Assembly (NCBI RefSeq): GCF_014841135.1
Contig: NZ_JACYTN010000017.1
Location: 45,086 to 109,085 of the forward strand
DNA from: Paenibacillus arenosi
GTDB lineage: Bacteria > Bacillota > Bacilli > Paenibacillales > Paenibacillaceae
Direction: 5' to 3'
Length of the DNA stretch: 64,000 nt
Below the pieces are notes generated by a model, which did not search any database, had not been told where the DNA came from, and saw only the letters and a list, made by a program, of their open reading frames with translations. Position numbers and translations under genes: made by a program. Shown in pieces: positions 63,069 through 64,000 of this stretch (positions within the stretch are counted from its first letter, which is position 1; every line of letters starts with the position of its first letter).

Positions 63069-63737
63069 ATGAACTTTGAGGAAGCACATCATGAATTTAT
63101 TCAGAGCCATATAAAGCGAAGAACTGGCGAGAGGAGAGGGAGGCTAGAACGTGGTCATCAGCATGCAGAAAAGTTGTTTTGTCAACTTGTATGGTGGCCC
63201 TTGCAAGGGAAGTTTGATCATTTGCATCCTGAATACGAAGTGGTAGATTGGAGAGGTCAACCTTATTTTTGTGATTTTGCATGGTTGTCACCGGCGGTGA
63301 AGTTGATTATAGAAATTAAGGGATTTGGACCGCATGTGCGAGATATGGATCGGCAAAAATATAGCTACGAGTTGAATCGAGAAACCTTTCTAGTGGCTAT
63401 GGGCTATCAAGTTATTTCATTTTCTTATGATGACATTGCTCATAAGCCTGAGCTCTGCAAAACGCTGCTGCGTATGGTGTTAAGTCGCTATCTCTCAGGG
63501 GCAGAGCCGATTCAGTTAAAGCAAGTAGTCGAGCATGAGGTGATCCGACTCGCTTGCAGACTAGCCCGTCCGCTCAAACCTGTGGATGTGGCAAGTCATC
63601 TAGAAGTCAGTCATCGTACTGCGGTGCGGTTGCTGCAATCATTACAAGCGAAAGGTCTGTTCTGCGCAATAGTAGAGCCTGGTGGGAAACGGATTGCTAG
63701 GTATGAAATACAACAGCAGGCATTAAAACTGTTATAG
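63069..63737 (+). CDS. PD-(D/E)XK nuclease-like protein with C-terminal helix-turn-helix
   Basis: The 222-residue protein has an N-terminal part with a restriction-endonuclease-like core: Glu34, Asp69 in YFCDFAW, and Glu82-x-Lys84 in IIEIKGFG, as in DUF559/Vsr-type PD-(D/E)XK proteins. A C-terminal winged-helix-like HTH (about 168-200, PVDVASHLEVSHRTAVRLLQSL) follows. No methylase is nearby. It could be a DNA repair or DNA-binding protein; the function is unknown. ATG 63069 has AAGGTGA five bases upstream; an earlier ATG at 63051 lacks a site. Confidence 0.72.
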   Translation: MNFEEAHHEFIQSHIKRRTGERRGRLERGHQHAEKLFCQLVWWPLQGKFDHLHPEYEVVDWRGQPYFCDFAWLSPAVKLIIEIKGFGPHVRDMDRQKYSYELNRETFLVAMGYQVISFSYDDIAHKPELCKTLLRMVLSRYLSGAEPIQLKQVVEHEVIRLACRLARPLKPVDVASHLEVSHRTAVRLLQSLQAKGLFCAIVEPGGKRIARYEIQQQALKLL

Positions 63738-64000
63738 GTGGTGGTTTGATTTGAAATGGTGTCGTGAGGATGCGAGATTTTGAGAGTGGAGAGTGGACAG
63801 TGGGCAATAGAAAATAGACAGTAGATATAGACTGTGGACAAAAATGCAGTTATTTAAAGGGAAAATGCCCATTTTAGGGTCAAGTCCATATTTATGTGTA
63901 AATTCCTCGCCGTCAAAATGGTTTATCCACTATTTGGTTTGAGGACGTCGCCAAGTATGGTACGCATTGAGATCTACGTACTTTTTCCCTGTCGTCCATT
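63738..64000. repeat. Window end with degenerate GTGGA-type repeats
   Basis: From about 63780 to 63840 short GAGTGGA/GTGGACA/TAGACAGT units follow each other. The remaining bases to the window end show no gene or clear signal. Confidence 0.4.

Overview
The window looks like chromosomal DNA of a Paenibacillus-like member of the Bacillota. The signs are strong AGGAGG-type ribosome binding sites with frequent GTG and TTG starts, U-tailed intrinsic terminators, a BceAB-type peptide-antibiotic transporter, a Gram-positive Tad pilus locus with a Flp1-type pilin, a very large SLH-anchored surface protein, and readable CcpA- and Fur-type operator sites. No rRNA, tRNA, CRISPR array, insertion sequence or prophage was recognised. 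The genus is inferred from gene content, not proven.

Layout. 1-7 kb: tail of a chemotaxis receptor, a NupC nucleoside transporter, a BceAB-like transporter with a BceR-type box but no adjacent two-component genes, a divergent DoxX / XRE-cupin pair, and a secreted thermonuclease. 7.1-18.3 kb: a Tad (Flp) pilus operon (tadZ, tadA, tadB, tadC, flp, a TadE-like protein, a large envelope protein, a second TadE-like protein, the prepilin peptidase, an FHA protein), preceded by a promoter and a short leader that can fold as mutually exclusive antiterminator and terminator. 18.4-32.8 kb: housekeeping and metabolism, including a TIGR01777 epimerase, a DUF2621 protein, endonuclease IV, purU, an MFS carrier, an orphan Bug/TctC-type solute receptor under a perfect cre site, transketolase, ppnP, a beta-hydroxyacid dehydrogenase, pgi, a YigZ protein, a TetR regulator and a LysM protein. 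32.9-36.8 kb: sulfate uptake operon cysT-cysW-cysA-sbp.

36.9-44.3 kb: single genes (SH3 protein, GDPD, PhnP-like hydrolase, a LytTR/DUF3021 chimera, HAD phosphatase, EamA exporter, lipoate ligase, a Fur-controlled nitroreductase, a small membrane protein). 44.3-50.5 kb: a 727-bp gene-free stretch, then a cobalamin uptake and salvage operon (btuF-btuC-btuD-cobT-cobU-cobS) with no cobalamin riboswitch that I can see. 50.7-53.3 kb: a UPF0316 protein, a region crowded with hairpins, and a zinc-type CDF exporter. 53.4-58.4 kb: a 1695-residue FG-GAP / Calx-beta / FN3 / SLH protein. 58.6-62.7 kb: proline catabolism genes putB-putC divergent from a regulator that resembles sigma-54 activators but has lost GAFTGA and the ATPase motifs. 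63-64 kb: a PD-(D/E)XK-HTH protein.

The most interesting items are the degenerate enhancer-binding-protein-like regulator of the put genes, the Tad leader switch, the LytTR-DUF3021 fusion, the CcpA and Fur operators placed on readable promoters, the TGCA hairpin cluster near 51.4 kb, and the small nuclease-like protein fused to a helix-turn-helix. All functional statements rest on reading motifs by eye; no database search was run.
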